DNA from: Alkalibacterium gilvum | GTDB taxonomy: Bacteria > Bacillota > Bacilli > Lactobacillales > Carnobacteriaceae_A | Assembly: GCF_900109085.1 (NCBI RefSeq) | Contig: NZ_FNYW01000004.1 | Coordinates: forward strand, 23,079-87,078 | Length of the DNA: 64,000 nt | Direction of reading: 5' to 3' | In this document: positions 34,441 to 44,243 of the stretch, in pieces | Layout: each line of letters opens with the position of its first letter | Numbering within the stretch: position 1 is the first letter of the stretch | Made by a program: the position numbers and the translations under genes | The notes under the pieces: model-generated | Databases searched by the model: none | Seen by the model: the letters and a program-made list of their open reading frames with translations, nothing else | Told to the model about the DNA's origin: nothing

Positions 34441-36062
34441 TTATTGAAGGACCCAGTGATTTGGTTTCACTTCTGTGAGTTCTTGTCCTTCGATAGTGAT
34501 TTCTAATTCTTCATCAGGTGAGACCTGTCCACCAGTAGCTTCATAATGTGGATCAGGTACAGGAATCGCTGATAAAAGCTTTTTGGTATAGTTATGAATA
34601 GGATTTTCAAATAGTTCCTCTGAATCAGTTAACTCTACTATATTCCCTTTGTACATAACAGCTACACGATCGGAAATTTTCTTAACCGTTGCTAAGTCGT
34701 GCGCAATAAATAAATAAGTTAAGTTTAGTTTTTTCTGTAAATCTTCAAGTAAGTCAACAATCTGGGCTTGAACTGACGCATCTAATGCAGATAATGGTTC
34801 ATCTAGAACGATAAAATCAGGTTCTACAGCAAGCGCTCTGGCAATACCAATGCGTTGTCGTTGCCCACCAGAAAACTCATGTGGAAAGCGTTGGCTGAAT
34901 GAGCGATCCAACCCTACTAAATCAAGTAATTCCTCCACACGCTGTTTACGCTTCAATTTACTTTTTGCCAGCTTATGAATATCTAATGCTTCTCCAATAA
35001 TGTCTTCCACTTTCTGACGCGGATTCAATGATGAATAGGGATCTTGAAATACAAACTGGACCTTTTTACGCATGTTTTTCATCTGTCTGTTTTTAAAGCG
35101 ATTGATATCCAGTCCATTGAAAATTGTTTCACCATACGTTGGTTCATGAAGACGTAATATAGCACGTCCTGTTGTTGATTTTCCTGAGCCAGATTCACCA
35201 ACAAGTCCCAATGTTTCTCCACGGAAAATTTCAAATGAAATATTATCTACTGCTTTTAGTGTCGCGTTTCTTCCCAATGGAAAATGCTTAGATAATCCAT
35301 TAACTTCCAGTATTTTTTCTTGCGTACCAGAATAAATTTTTATTAATTTTTCTTTAGCTTCACGTGTTTTCTGTTCATGAAGATTTGGTATAGCAGCAAG
35401 CAACCTTTTAGTGTAGTCTTCTTTAGGATTAGTGAAAATTTCTTTCGTACTACCCGTTTCAACAACTTTACCTTGATTCATAACAACAATATTTTCACAC
35501 ATATTAGCAACAACACCAAAATCATGTGTAATCAGTAAAATAGATGTCCCAGTTTTTTCCTGAATATCTTTCAGTAACTCTAAAATTTGTGCCTGAATCG
35601 TTACATCCAATGCTGTAGTCGGCTCATCCGCAATTAGTAGTTTAGGATGACACGCTAAAGCAATCGCAATAACGATTCTCTGTCGCATTCCACCTGACAA
35701 CTCATGGGGGTATTGTGCGAATCGCTCGTTAACATCCGGTATCCCAACTAAATCCATGATTTCTTTTGTACGTTTCGCCGCTTCTTTTTTGGATACTTCT
35801 TCATGAATTTGAATCGATTCTGAAATTTGTTCACCGATTTTCATTGTCGGATTCAAGGATGTCATCGGATCCTGGAAAATCATACCAATGTCTTTTCCTC
35901 TAATCTTTCTCATTTCTTTTTCTGTTTTTTCTGTGATTTCTTCACCATTAAATCGTATGCTACTCTTTTCACCTACAATGGCATTTTTTCCTAAAAGCTG
36001 CATAATCGAACGGGCAGAAACACTTTTCCCACTTCCTGATTCCCCTACAATTCCCAAAGTCT
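34441..36062 (-). pseudogene. 5'-truncated fused dipeptide ABC ATPase (DppD-DppF type)
   Basis: A frame of about 540 residues with two ABC domains of the oligopeptide type. Domain 1 has [28 protein letters not shown] and LLIADEPTTALD. Domain 2 has [28 protein letters not shown] and FIVLDEPLSALD. The frame begins directly at Walker A: the 30-40 residues that normally precede GETLGIVGESG are missing, and no ATG or binding site is present. Upstream sequence switches at about 36060 to a plus-strand binding-protein fragment, so the gene was cut by a rearrangement. The rest of the frame is undamaged, suggesting a recent event. Confidence 0.8.
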
Positions 36063-36067
36063 GTCTG

Positions 36068-36327
36068 ATAACTATGGTACAGCTGGTAACCGTACATTCT
36101 TCTCAACGGATGAGCTTGATGGTTTACTAGAAGATGCACGTCGTAGTTCAGACGATGACGAGCGTCTAGAATTATATAGTCAAGCACAAGAAATACTTGT
36201 TGACGAAGCGCCAATGTCTTACGTTCACCACTCTGAGTTCCTGCTTGGTGTAAGCGAAGATGTTGAAGGTTTATGGCAACACCCAACTGGCATCTTGATG
36301 TTAAGAGATGTTACGTTGAATCAATAA
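36068..36327 (+). pseudogene. 3' fragment of a peptide-binding protein gene (SBP_bac_5)
   Basis: Plus-strand frame of about 86 codons: NYGTAGNRTFFSTDELDGLL, ERLELYSQAQEILVDEAPMS, VEGLWQHPTGILMLRDVTLN, ending TAA at 36327. This is the C-terminus of a DppA/OppA-like binding protein. No start or binding site exists, and the remaining 450 or so residues are absent. It abuts the 5' break of the ATPase gene head to head. Confidence 0.8.
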
Positions 36328-36348
36328 TTTTTTGACAATATCTTGTTA

Positions 36349-36397
36349 AAAAGAAGCACCTCAGACATCCATTCAGATGATCTGAGGTGCTTCTTTT
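36349..36397. terminator. Bidirectional terminator
   Basis: AAAGAAGCACCTCAGA and TCTGAGGTGCTTCTTTT form a stem of 16 bp between the binding-protein fragment and the oppF-like gene. A near-copy of the arms terminates the glp operon at 43453-43496. Confidence 0.9.
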
Positions 36398-36473
36398 ACC
36401 TATCCCCATCCCCTTTTTTCACTTTAACAAAGGAAACAGCAGCTATTTATACAGCTCTAAATTTTTTATTTCA

Positions 36474-37436
36474 TTACCTCACTCCAATGACTTCCTTCAT
36501 TGAATACTTGTTTAACCAATTGTTCACTTCTTCATCTGTACCCAAAACTTCATGTGTCCCTCCAACATTGTGTAAGGACCCTTCTGAATAATCCAAACCA
36601 CTCGTTGCATAGTCATAGCTCAAAGCTGTTCGCTTCTGCTCGATGATTGGATTCGGGTGCGGAATAGCCGAGAGTAAAGACTTGGTATATGGATGTAAAG
36701 GCTTCGAGAAGATTTCTTCTGTCGTTCCTGTTTCAATCATATGCCCAAGATGTAAAACGCCAATACGGTCTGATATATACCGTACCATTGACAGGTCGTG
36801 TGCTATGAAGAGATAGGCAACATTTGTTTCTTCCTGGATTTCTTTCATTAAATTAACAATTTGCGCTTGAATGGATACATCTAGCGCACTAATTGCTTCA
36901 TCAGCAATAATGAGATCCGGATTCATAATCAAGGCACGAGCAATACCAATACGCTGACGCTGACCTCCAGAAAACTGACTGGGATAGCGACCAGCAAATT
37001 CTTTTGATAAGCCTACACGTTCTAAAATTTCCAGTACCCGTTCATTTCTTTCAGCCTGATTTTTATACAGACCATGAATATCCAGTCCTTGTGCAACGCT
37101 ATCCAGCACATTTTTACGTGGGTTCAAACTAGCCATTGGATCTTGAAAAATCATTTGCATATTTGTTCGCAATACTCTTTCCGTATCCTTATTCATTTTT
37201 TTTGATATGTCTTTACCTTTAAATAGTACTTCTCCATCCGTAAGCTCGTGCAAGCGAATGACCGAGCGTCCAATTGTTGATTTCCCACTGCCCGATTCAC
37301 CAACTAAACCGTACGTCTCTCCTGGGTAAATTTTAAAGGAAACACCATCTACAGCTTTTACTGTAAATTTGCGGCTTACTTTGAAATGCTGTTTTAAATC
37401 CTTCACTTCTAAAAGGGGTTCATTAGCCTGCTGCAT
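36474..37436 (-). CDS. oppF: Oligopeptide ABC transporter ATPase OppF
   Basis: A 320-residue ATPase: Walker [29 protein letters not shown], signature [16 protein letters not shown], Walker [15 protein letters not shown] and the C-terminal oligopeptide-ABC extension ([16 protein letters not shown]). The ATG follows GAGGAGGCGAAACATT and the gene overlaps oppD by 14 bp. Last gene of oppABCDF; terminator at 36349. Confidence 0.93.
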   Translation of the reverse strand: MQQANEPLLEVKDLKQHFKVSRKFTVKAVDGVSFKIYPGETYGLVGESGSGKSTIGRSVIRLHELTDGEVLFKGKDISKKMNKDTERVLRTNMQMIFQDPMASLNPRKNVLDSVAQGLDIHGLYKNQAERNERVLEILERVGLSKEFAGRYPSQFSGGQRQRIGIARALIMNPDLIIADEAISALDVSIQAQIVNLMKEIQEETNVAYLFIAHDLSMVRYISDRIGVLHLGHMIETGTTEEIFSKPLHPYTKSLLSAIPHPNPIIEQKRTALSYDYATSGLDYSEGSLHNVGGTHEVLGTDEEVNNWLNKYSMKEVIGVR

Positions 37437-38502
37437 AATGTTTCGCCTCCTCTTTCATACGGGTAATACGTGCTTGTAACTCAGTAGGTAGCGAGTACTC
37501 CGGTCCATGTTCACTCAAGAGCCAGGTAGCGGCTGAGTGGGTTTCCGACACTGCTATAAGCGGTGGTTCAATTTCTTTATCGATATGCAATGCGTACTTA
37601 TTTCTTGGATAAAAGGGATCTCCAACAATATCATGACTCATATTGGGTGGATTCCCAGGAATGGAGACAAGTTTCTCTGTATTTGTTTCCAAATCAGGCA
37701 TAGCAAGCAGCAGCCCCCAAGTATAGGGGTGTTTTGGCTCATAAAAAATATCGTCCACGGTTCCTTTTTCTACAATTTTACCCGCATACATGACATTAAC
37801 ATACTCAGCCACTTTAGCTACTACCCCCAAATCATGGGTAATATAAATAACAGATATTCCTATTTTCTTCTGTATATCTTGAATTAGTTCCAGTATTTTA
37901 GCTTGTATAGTTACATCTAAAGCCGTTGTCGGCTCGTCACAAATCAGGACATCCGGATCACATGCAAGGGCAATCGCTATAACGATTCTTTGACGCATGC
38001 CTCCAGATAACTGGTGCGGATAGTTTTTCATTCGGCTTTTTGGATCTGTAATACCAACAAGTTCCAAAAGCTTAATAGCCTTGGCTTGTGCAATCTTTTT
38101 CTTGGTTTTATAGTGTGTTCGCATGCCCTCGATAATCTGATTTCCAATACTCATCGTTGGATCCAAAGACGTCATAGGATCCTGAAAAATCATGGCAATA
38201 TGCTTACCATTAATTGTTTTTCGCATCTGCTTTTTTGAGAAGTTAAGAAGGTTTTCTGTTACCTCTTCTCCCTCTTTTTCAAATGTATAATGAATCTCAC
38301 CGCTATCAATTGTCCCATTATTACTAAGAATTCCCATAATAGCTTTAGTCGTTACTGACTTGCCACTACCCGATTCACCTACAATAGCAACCGTTTCTCC
38401 TTTGTATAGATCCAAATCAACACCACGAACAGCTTTAACTTTCCCCGCTGAGGTGTTGAAGGTAATCGCTAGATCACGTACTTCCAGTACTTTTTCTTTC
38501 AT
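37423..38502 (-). CDS. oppD: Oligopeptide ABC transporter ATPase OppD
   Basis: A 359-residue ATPase with Walker [64 protein letters not shown] and the C-terminal YTWGLLLAMPDLET...PFYPRNKYA segment of OppD. It forms the ATPase heterodimer with OppF. The binding site AAAGAGGTG precedes the ATG by a slightly long gap. Confidence 0.93.
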   Translation of the reverse strand: MKEKVLEVRDLAITFNTSAGKVKAVRGVDLDLYKGETVAIVGESGSGKSVTTKAIMGILSNNGTIDSGEIHYTFEKEGEEVTENLLNFSKKQMRKTINGKHIAMIFQDPMTSLDPTMSIGNQIIEGMRTHYKTKKKIAQAKAIKLLELVGITDPKSRMKNYPHQLSGGMRQRIVIAIALACDPDVLICDEPTTALDVTIQAKILELIQDIQKKIGISVIYITHDLGVVAKVAEYVNVMYAGKIVEKGTVDDIFYEPKHPYTWGLLLAMPDLETNTEKLVSIPGNPPNMSHDIVGDPFYPRNKYALHIDKEIEPPLIAVSETHSAATWLLSEHGPEYSLPTELQARITRMKEEAKHYAAG

Positions 38503-38508
38503 CTTTCA

Positions 38509-39558
38509 TTACACCTCTTTCATTGTTGGATCCAGGGCATCTCTAAGCCCATCAGCCAGCAAGTTAAAGCTCAACATTAACAAAGCTAATACCAATACTG
38601 GTGGAACAATCATATAAAAATGCGTCGTCAAGGACTTAAAGTTTTCAGAAATCAGCGAGCCTAAAGAAGCCATTGGTACTGGAATTCCGATACCAACAAA
38701 AGCTAGAAAGGCCTCTGTAAAGATTGCACTTGGAATAGAGAACATTGACATAATTAACAGTTGCGAAAATATATTTGGAAGAATATCTTTGTACATAATG
38801 CTTATATCCTTTGCCCCCATGGTTCTGGCGGCGAGCACATATTCACTTTCCTTCAACTTCAACATGGAGGCTCGTGAAACACGGCTCATACCAATCCAAC
38901 CCGTTATGGCAATGGCCAGCGTAATACTCATAAGTCCTGGTTTCAAAACAATAATCAGTAAGGTAACAACCACCAAATTAGGAATGCCATTCAAAACTTC
39001 AACACTTCGCTGCATGATGTTATCAACTTTTCCACCGTAATATCCTGAAATCATCCCATATGACATACCAATAAACACATCCACGATTACGGCTACTAAA
39101 GCAATGTAAAGTGAAATACGTGTCCCGATCCATGTCCGTGTAAAGAGGTCTCTCCCTAGTACATCTGTTCCAAACCAGTGGTAAACCTCTTCCCCACCTT
39201 CAATTGTTTCATATTTATTGACTACCAATTCTCCTGTTGATGTCTTAAGTGTTTCGGAACCATCAAACACTCCTAAATTTTCAAGCACAGGAATGCGCGG
39301 TGCCATGCTTTCGTGACCAGCTATTTGTTCATCAAAATCATATCCTGAAATCACTGGGCCAAGTAGAGCCATAAAAGCAATCAGTGTAATCATTATAAAC
39401 CCGAATACCGAGCCTTTATTCTTAGCTATACGTTTAAATAGCTGTTTCCAATATGAATCCTCTTCATATACTTCATCGACTACCTTGATATTCTTTTGAC
39501 CAACAAAGGTAAAATCAGCTACTTTATTTTGAATAATTTGGTTGAGTGGCTTATCCAT
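38509..39558 (-). CDS. oppC: Oligopeptide ABC transporter permease OppC
   Basis: A 349-residue permease: cytoplasmic N-terminus, helix near 48-70, an extracytoplasmic insert of about 60 residues, then the BPD_transp_1 domain with five helices and the EAA-like loop EYVLAARTMGAKDISIMYKD; it ends LADGLRDALDP, typical of OppC. It overlaps oppB by 8 bp. Confidence 0.92.
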   Translation of the reverse strand: MDKPLNQIIQNKVADFTFVGQKNIKVVDEVYEEDSYWKQLFKRIAKNKGSVFGFIMITLIAFMALLGPVISGYDFDEQIAGHESMAPRIPVLENLGVFDGSETLKTSTGELVVNKYETIEGGEEVYHWFGTDVLGRDLFTRTWIGTRISLYIALVAVIVDVFIGMSYGMISGYYGGKVDNIMQRSVEVLNGIPNLVVVTLLIIVLKPGLMSITLAIAITGWIGMSRVSRASMLKLKESEYVLAARTMGAKDISIMYKDILPNIFSQLLIMSMFSIPSAIFTEAFLAFVGIGIPVPMASLGSLISENFKSLTTHFYMIVPPVLVLALLMLSFNLLADGLRDALDPTMKEV

Positions 39559-40492
39559 TTGCCCCCTCCTTTGCTAAACGAATACGCGGATCTAATACAC
39601 CGTATAAAATATCCACGGCCAGCATGACAAAAATGTACAAGGCACTGTAGACAAAAGCTAGCGCCAAAATAACATTATAATCATTGGACTGAATGGCTTG
39701 AACCATTAATTGCCCTATTCCTGGAATAGAAAATATTTTTTCAACGACCAAACTCCCGGTCATCAAACTAACAACCAATGGACCTAATATTGTAATGATT
39801 GATATTGAAGCATTTCGCAGAGCATGTTTAAAAATTAATTGTATGCCCGATACGCCTTTACTTTCAACCAATTGCATGTAGTCAGAATTTAAAACCTCAA
39901 TCATTTCTGTACGTGTAAACCTCGCGACCGTTGCCATAACAGTCATACTTAACGCTACTGCTGGCAAAGCAAAGGCTCTTAGCCCGTCATCAGCATTATA
40001 AAGCATGGGTAACCAGCTCAGTTGGAATCCAAATAAGTAAGATAATCCAAGCGCAAAAACATAAGAAGGAATAGACACACCAATGACTGAAAAAAAGGTC
40101 GCCATGGAATCAAGTAGACTATTATGCTTCAAAGCTGCAGCTACCCCTAATAAGAGTCCGGCTACAGAGCCTAGTAAAATCGAAAGCCCTCCTAAAAGCA
40201 AAGAAGTCGGTAAGCGATTCTGTAAGAGCAAGGAGACATCTGTATTCTTAGAAATCGTATAAGACTTTCCAAAATCACCTGTTAGCATATTTTTTACATA
40301 TCGAAAAAACTGAACAGGGACTGAATCATCTAGTCCATATTTACTCATTAATACTTGCTGTTGCTCGATGCTCAGTCGTTCATCATTAAAAGGAGAACCT
40401 GGTAGCAACTGCATCAAAATAAAAAGTACGAGGACGATAACTAACAACGTAGCTACAGACATTCCTATACGTTTTAAAATATATTTCTTCAT
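39551..40492 (-). CDS. oppB: Oligopeptide ABC transporter permease OppB
   Basis: A 313-residue permease: MKKYILKRIGMSVATLLVIV, LMQLLPGSPF, five further helices, EAA loop SDYMQLVESKGVSG and a C-terminus ending VDILYGVLDPRIR, all typical of OppB/DppB. Paired with OppC. It is separated from oppA by a large hairpin. Confidence 0.92.
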   Translation of the reverse strand: MKKYILKRIGMSVATLLVIVLVLFILMQLLPGSPFNDERLSIEQQQVLMSKYGLDDSVPVQFFRYVKNMLTGDFGKSYTISKNTDVSLLLQNRLPTSLLLGGLSILLGSVAGLLLGVAAALKHNSLLDSMATFFSVIGVSIPSYVFALGLSYLFGFQLSWLPMLYNADDGLRAFALPAVALSMTVMATVARFTRTEMIEVLNSDYMQLVESKGVSGIQLIFKHALRNASISIITILGPLVVSLMTGSLVVEKIFSIPGIGQLMVQAIQSNDYNVILALAFVYSALYIFVMLAVDILYGVLDPRIRLAKEGANG

Positions 40493-40528
40493 GTCGACGT
40501 TCCTTTCAATTCATTTTATTAAAGTAAA

Positions 40529-40594
40529 AAGGCGTATCTGACAAGAAGTAAAAGCTAAACAATCCAATAGCTTTACTTTTTCCACATACGCCTT
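40529..40594 (-). terminator. Attenuating hairpin between oppA and oppB
   Basis: Outer arms AAGGCGTAT and ATACGCCTT enclose an inner stem AAGTAAAAGCTA / TAGCTTTACTT. On the minus strand the outer arm is followed by TTTTAC. Partial termination here would make more binding protein than permease. Confidence 0.8.
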
Positions 40595-40608
40595 CTCCTA
40601 AACTATGC

Positions 40609-42270
40609 TTACTCTTTTACAGCAAATTTATATACACGCGGTAATCCCACTGCATGGAAATCAAAACCTGATACATTGTCTTGCATCATTACTGCATTTC
40701 CTTTTTGGTATACCGGAAGAACACCTGCTTCATTCATTAAAATAGATTCTGTTTCTTTCAAAGCTTCCCAACGCGCCTCATTATCTAGTGATAATTCGCC
40801 ATTGATAGAAGAAGCGATAAGTTCGTCATACTCTGCATTTGACCATGATCCATCGTTGTTGTTACCATCTGTCACCCACAGATCCGCATAAGTCATCGGA
40901 TCGGCATAGTCTGGTCCCCAACGTGTTAACCCTAAATCGTAGTCCCCTTGCTTCATAAGTTCAAGTCTTGTTTTCTTAGGCATTTGTTCTATTTCAATGG
41001 TCACACCATCTAAGTTGCTTTCAATTTGAGATTTCAACACTTGAGAAACGTTTATTGCACTCTCAGTATCTTCAACCACAAGCCCGAATGTGAATGTATC
41101 TTTCCCTAGTTCAGCTTTTGCTGCTTCCAAAGATTCCTTAGCAGCTTCTGGGTCAAACTCCAGATAAGTGTCTGACGTTTCTCGGAAATCCTTGCCATCA
41201 GGACCAACAGCTAAGCCATCAGGTATGATATAGTCAGCGGGCACCGATCCATCTTTCAAAATCGTATCAGTGATTTGTTGTTTATCAAAGGACGTTGCCA
41301 ACGCTTTTCTTAAGTTCTCATTTTCAAGTCCTTCAACCAAGGTATTAGGTGAAATGTACCAAAGATATCCGGCTTGAACATTGACAAACTCAGGATCATC
41401 TTTAAATAGATCCACTTGCTCCCCTGCAAGCGTTACGACATCAACTTCTCCATTTTGATAAGAAAGCATCGCTTGTTGCGAGTCTTTAATTACTTGGTAA
41501 TCAACACCGTCTAAGACAACATTATCTGCATCGAAATAGTCTTCATTTTTGTCCAATTCAATAGAAGTCGCTGCCGGCTCATAACTTGATACAGTAAATG
41601 CACCGTTTGAAAGCAAGGTGTCTGGTGATGTTCCATATGAATCGCCTACCTCATCCATGAAATCTTCATTCATTGGGAAAAACGGAATGAAAGACATGAG
41701 ACTTTCAAAATAAGGAACCGGATTAGCCAATTGAACTTCCAATGTGTAATCATCCGTCGCTTGTACGCCGAGCTCTTCCGGTGCTTTCTCCCCATCAAGC
41801 ACTTCATTCGCATTAACAAGTCCTGCTATCCCCATGATATAGCTATATTCACTTCCTGTATCAGGATCAGCTAGTCGACGCCAAGCATAAACAAAGTCAT
41901 TAGCTGTAACAGGATCTCCATTTGACCACGTTGCATCTTCTCTTAATTTAAATGTATAACTTAATCCATCTTCACCTTTTTCAGCAGATTCAACGAGTGC
42001 TGGTATAGCTTTCCCATCAGAATCTGTTTGATATAACCCTTCGATAATATTGGCTATAACCTCAAACGACGTACCATCTGTTGCAATCTGCGGATCCATT
42101 GAAGCTACTTCCACATCCAGTTGGACATTCAATACCTGTTCGTCTGTTTCGCTTCCTTCAGCTTCAACAGGTTCTTCAACTTCATCGGTCGATTCTGAAC
42201 TACAGGCCCCTAATAGTAGTACTGACGCTAAACCACTAAGCCAAAGATATTTCTTATTTAGCTTTTTCAT
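40609..42270 (-). CDS. oppA: Oligopeptide-binding lipoprotein OppA
   Basis: A 553-residue SBP_bac_5 protein. Signal peptide with lipobox LGAC (Cys near 23) and an acidic linker rich in Glu/Ser. The mature part has VEVASMDPQIATDGTSFEVI, TFKLREDATWSNGDPVTANDFVYAWRR and NEARWEALKETESILMNEAG. It captures peptides outside the membrane for OppBCDF. The ATG follows AGGGGGAG. First gene of the operon; promoter at 42334-42362. Confidence 0.92.
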   Translation of the reverse strand: MKKLNKKYLWLSGLASVLLLGACSSESTDEVEEPVEAEGSETDEQVLNVQLDVEVASMDPQIATDGTSFEVIANIIEGLYQTDSDGKAIPALVESAEKGEDGLSYTFKLREDATWSNGDPVTANDFVYAWRRLADPDTGSEYSYIMGIAGLVNANEVLDGEKAPEELGVQATDDYTLEVQLANPVPYFESLMSFIPFFPMNEDFMDEVGDSYGTSPDTLLSNGAFTVSSYEPAATSIELDKNEDYFDADNVVLDGVDYQVIKDSQQAMLSYQNGEVDVVTLAGEQVDLFKDDPEFVNVQAGYLWYISPNTLVEGLENENLRKALATSFDKQQITDTILKDGSVPADYIIPDGLAVGPDGKDFRETSDTYLEFDPEAAKESLEAAKAELGKDTFTFGLVVEDTESAINVSQVLKSQIESNLDGVTIEIEQMPKKTRLELMKQGDYDLGLTRWGPDYADPMTYADLWVTDGNNNDGSWSNAEYDELIASSINGELSLDNEARWEALKETESILMNEAGVLPVYQKGNAVMMQDNVSGFDFHAVGLPRVYKFAVKE

Positions 42271-42333
42271 TTTTTCTCCCCCTAGATATGTTCACGTGAT
42301 TAAAATTAGTATTTTTTAATCTAATGTAATAGA

Positions 42334-42362
42334 ATTATAATTTAATTCTCATTATATAGCAA
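42334..42362 (-). promoter_or_regulatory. Promoter of the opp operon
   Basis: On the minus strand TTGCTA (42357-42362) and TATAAT (42334-42339) are separated by 17 bp, about 60 bp upstream of the oppA start. Confidence 0.8.
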
Positions 42363-42613
42363 GGGTTTTTTATAAAAAACGAAATTAAATCGCTTTACAA
42401 GCTATATTTTTTACTTGAAATTCTTTCTATTCCTATTTTATAATAATGTTTATTGGTGTTTACTATTAAAAATCGATTTATTTTCTCATCTATTTTTAAT
42501 TTTAGAATATAGTATCCGGTTTAAGGCATATTTTTATTTTCACCTTTATATGCTTTTATTATTCAACCGTCAGAGGAATTCGTGAAGTGTTTGCCGATTC
42601 AGTAATATGCTAA

Positions 42614-42739
42614 AATTGCTCTTGTCTAAAAAGGAGCATTCTGCTCTATTCTAATAAAGTTTATGCTTATGAAAAAGGAGATTGGGATGAAATAGTGTGT
42701 GTTTCATATTTAATAAATTCTAAAGAAGATACCGATTAG
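42614..42739 (+). pseudogene. C-terminal gene remnant, possibly EAL/HDOD-type
   Basis: A plus-strand frame of 41 codons without start reads SILLYSNKVYAYEKGDWDEI and ends VSYLINSKEDTD, TAG at 42739. The YEKGDWDEI ending resembles the C-terminus of YuxH-type EAL/HDOD signalling proteins; this assignment is weak. A plus-strand terminator lies at 42861 with no other gene in front of it. 42363-42613 shows nothing else. Confidence 0.3.
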
Positions 42740-42860
42740 TACGATATGAATTCTATAAGCTACTCAAGAAAAATAATGAACCACATATACAGCTCTTTAA
42801 AAGACCACTGTACTAATAGTACCCGTCGTTTATCCTTTCACTCATACAAGCTTAAGAGGT

Positions 42861-42886
42861 AAACCAAGTCTGAGGACTTGGTTTTT
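42861..42886 (+). terminator. Stranded plus-strand terminator
   Basis: AAACCAAGTC, loop TGAG, GACTTGGTTTTT. It closely resembles the terminator at 32178. No intact gene precedes it; only the remnant at 42614-42739. Confidence 0.85.
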
Positions 42887-42913
42887 CCTTTTATAATGAT
42901 CTTTATGTATTTT

Positions 42914-43383
42914 TATGCCCTTTGTAAGACTCTTTTCTCCTGAAGGGCATGCATTTCAACTTTACGTGCCCTTCGTCGCTTCTCTCTTCTCCTGAAGGGC
43001 ACGCATTTCAACCTTACGTGCCCTTCGTCGAACCTCTCTCTTCCTGTAGGGCACGCATTTTAACTTTGTGTTACCTTCGTCTCATCTCTCTCTTCCTGTA
43101 GGGCACGCATTTCAACCTTGCGTGCCCTTCGTCGAACCTCTCTCTTCCTGTAGGGCACGCATTCCTACTTTGTGTGCCCTTTGTCGCACCTCTTTCCTAC
43201 TGAAGGGCACGCATTTCAACCTTGCGTTACCTTCGTTACTCTTCTCCCCTCCTAAAGGGCACGCATCTCAACCTTGCGTGCCCTTCGTCGAACCTCTCTC
43301 TTCCTGTAGGGCACGCATTTCTACTTTACGTGCCCTTCGCTACTCTTCTCTTTTCCTGAAGGGCACGCATTTCAACTTCATCC
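42914..43383. repeat. 52-bp tandem repeat array, nine units
   Basis: Units start at 42942, 42994, 43046, 43098, 43150, 43202, 43254, 43306 and 43358 with a strict 52-bp period and partial units at each end. The consensus hairpin is perfect: GAAGGGCACGCA, loop TTTCAACCT, TGCGTGCCCTTC. The spacer is CGTCGAACCTCTCTCTTCCT or similar. Some units have GTAGGGCACG or TTACCTTCG arms. It occupies most of the gap between opp and glp operons; no gene is present. Confidence 0.95.
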
Positions 43384-43452
43384 ACTTTCAATAAGTATTT
43401 TCATGGTAATAAAAACTATTTTAAATTAATACGTTACTTACACAATGTAAAA

Positions 43453-43496
43453 AGAAGCACCTCAGCCATCACGATAGATGACTTGAGGTGCCTCTT
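43453..43496 (-). terminator. Terminator of the glp operon
   Basis: AGAAGCACCTCA and TGAGGTGCCTCTT form the stem; on the minus strand CTTCTTTTT follows. The arms match the terminator at 36349-36397. Confidence 0.85.
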
Positions 43497-43526
43497 GTTC
43501 TTTTCAAATTAAAATATTTAAGTTCT

Positions 43527-44243
43527 TTAAAGAATAACCATATATAATAATGCTGCAATAGATGCACCAATCATTGGAGCGATAACAGGAATCCAAGAGT
43601 AGCTCCATTGAGAATCGCCTTTATGCTTAATAGGTAAAAATTGGTGGGCAATACGTGGCCCTAAATCACGGGCAGGATTAATAGCATATCCGGTTGATCC
43701 ACCTAATGAAAGGCCGATTGAAAGAACAAGCAGACCTACTACTAGTGGATTCAATCCATCTGTAAAGGAATTTTGTCCAAACATCATGATAACGAATACC
43801 AATACAAATGTACCAATTACTTCAGATAAAATATTGGCTGTATTGTCTCTAATTTCTGTTCCCGTTGCGAACGTTCCGAGAATAGCGTCTTTGTCATCTG
43901 TTTCCTTGTAATGCGCTAGATACGTTAACCACACTAATACTGCGCCCACAATTCCTCCGGCTACCTGAGCCAAGATAAATGGAATAACCATTGCCCATTC
44001 TAAATCTCCAATAATGGCAAATCCAAGTGTCACAGCAGGGTTCAAATGAGCAGGGCCCATAAATCCTGAGACATATACGGCGAGTGCAACTGCTGCGCCC
44101 CAGCCCATTGTAATAGCTACCCAGCCTGCGCCTTCTGCCTTACTTTTCTTTAAACTAACAGCGGCTACGACACCGTTACCGAGTAAAACAAGAAACATAG
44201 TACCTAAGAACTCACTGAAAAGCGTTAACGTTGATCCTGTCAT
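43527..44243 (-). CDS. glpF: Glycerol facilitator (aquaglyceroporin)
   Basis: A 238-residue MIP-family channel with six helices and both NPA half-helices: HLNPAVTLG and the C-terminal NPARDLGPR; the Asp after NPAR is typical of glycerol channels. It admits glycerol for GlpK. The ATG directly follows the glpO stop (TAAATG), with GGAGATG as binding site inside the end of glpO. Confidence 0.93.
   Translation of the reverse strand: MTGSTLTLFSEFLGTMFLVLLGNGVVAAVSLKKSKAEGAGWVAITMGWGAAVALAVYVSGFMGPAHLNPAVTLGFAIIGDLEWAMVIPFILAQVAGGIVGAVLVWLTYLAHYKETDDKDAILGTFATGTEIRDNTANILSEVIGTFVLVFVIMMFGQNSFTDGLNPLVVGLLVLSIGLSLGGSTGYAINPARDLGPRIAHQFLPIKHKGDSQWSYSWIPVIAPMIGASIAALLYMVIL

Noticed and set aside
42914-43383. 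CRISPR array
   Set aside because: Both arms and spacers are repeated, the period is strict, no cas genes are nearby.
43068-43394. A 108-codon open frame across the 52-bp repeat array
   Set aside because: It exists only because the C/T-rich repeat lacks stops; the 52-bp period shifts the frame in each unit and there is no binding site.
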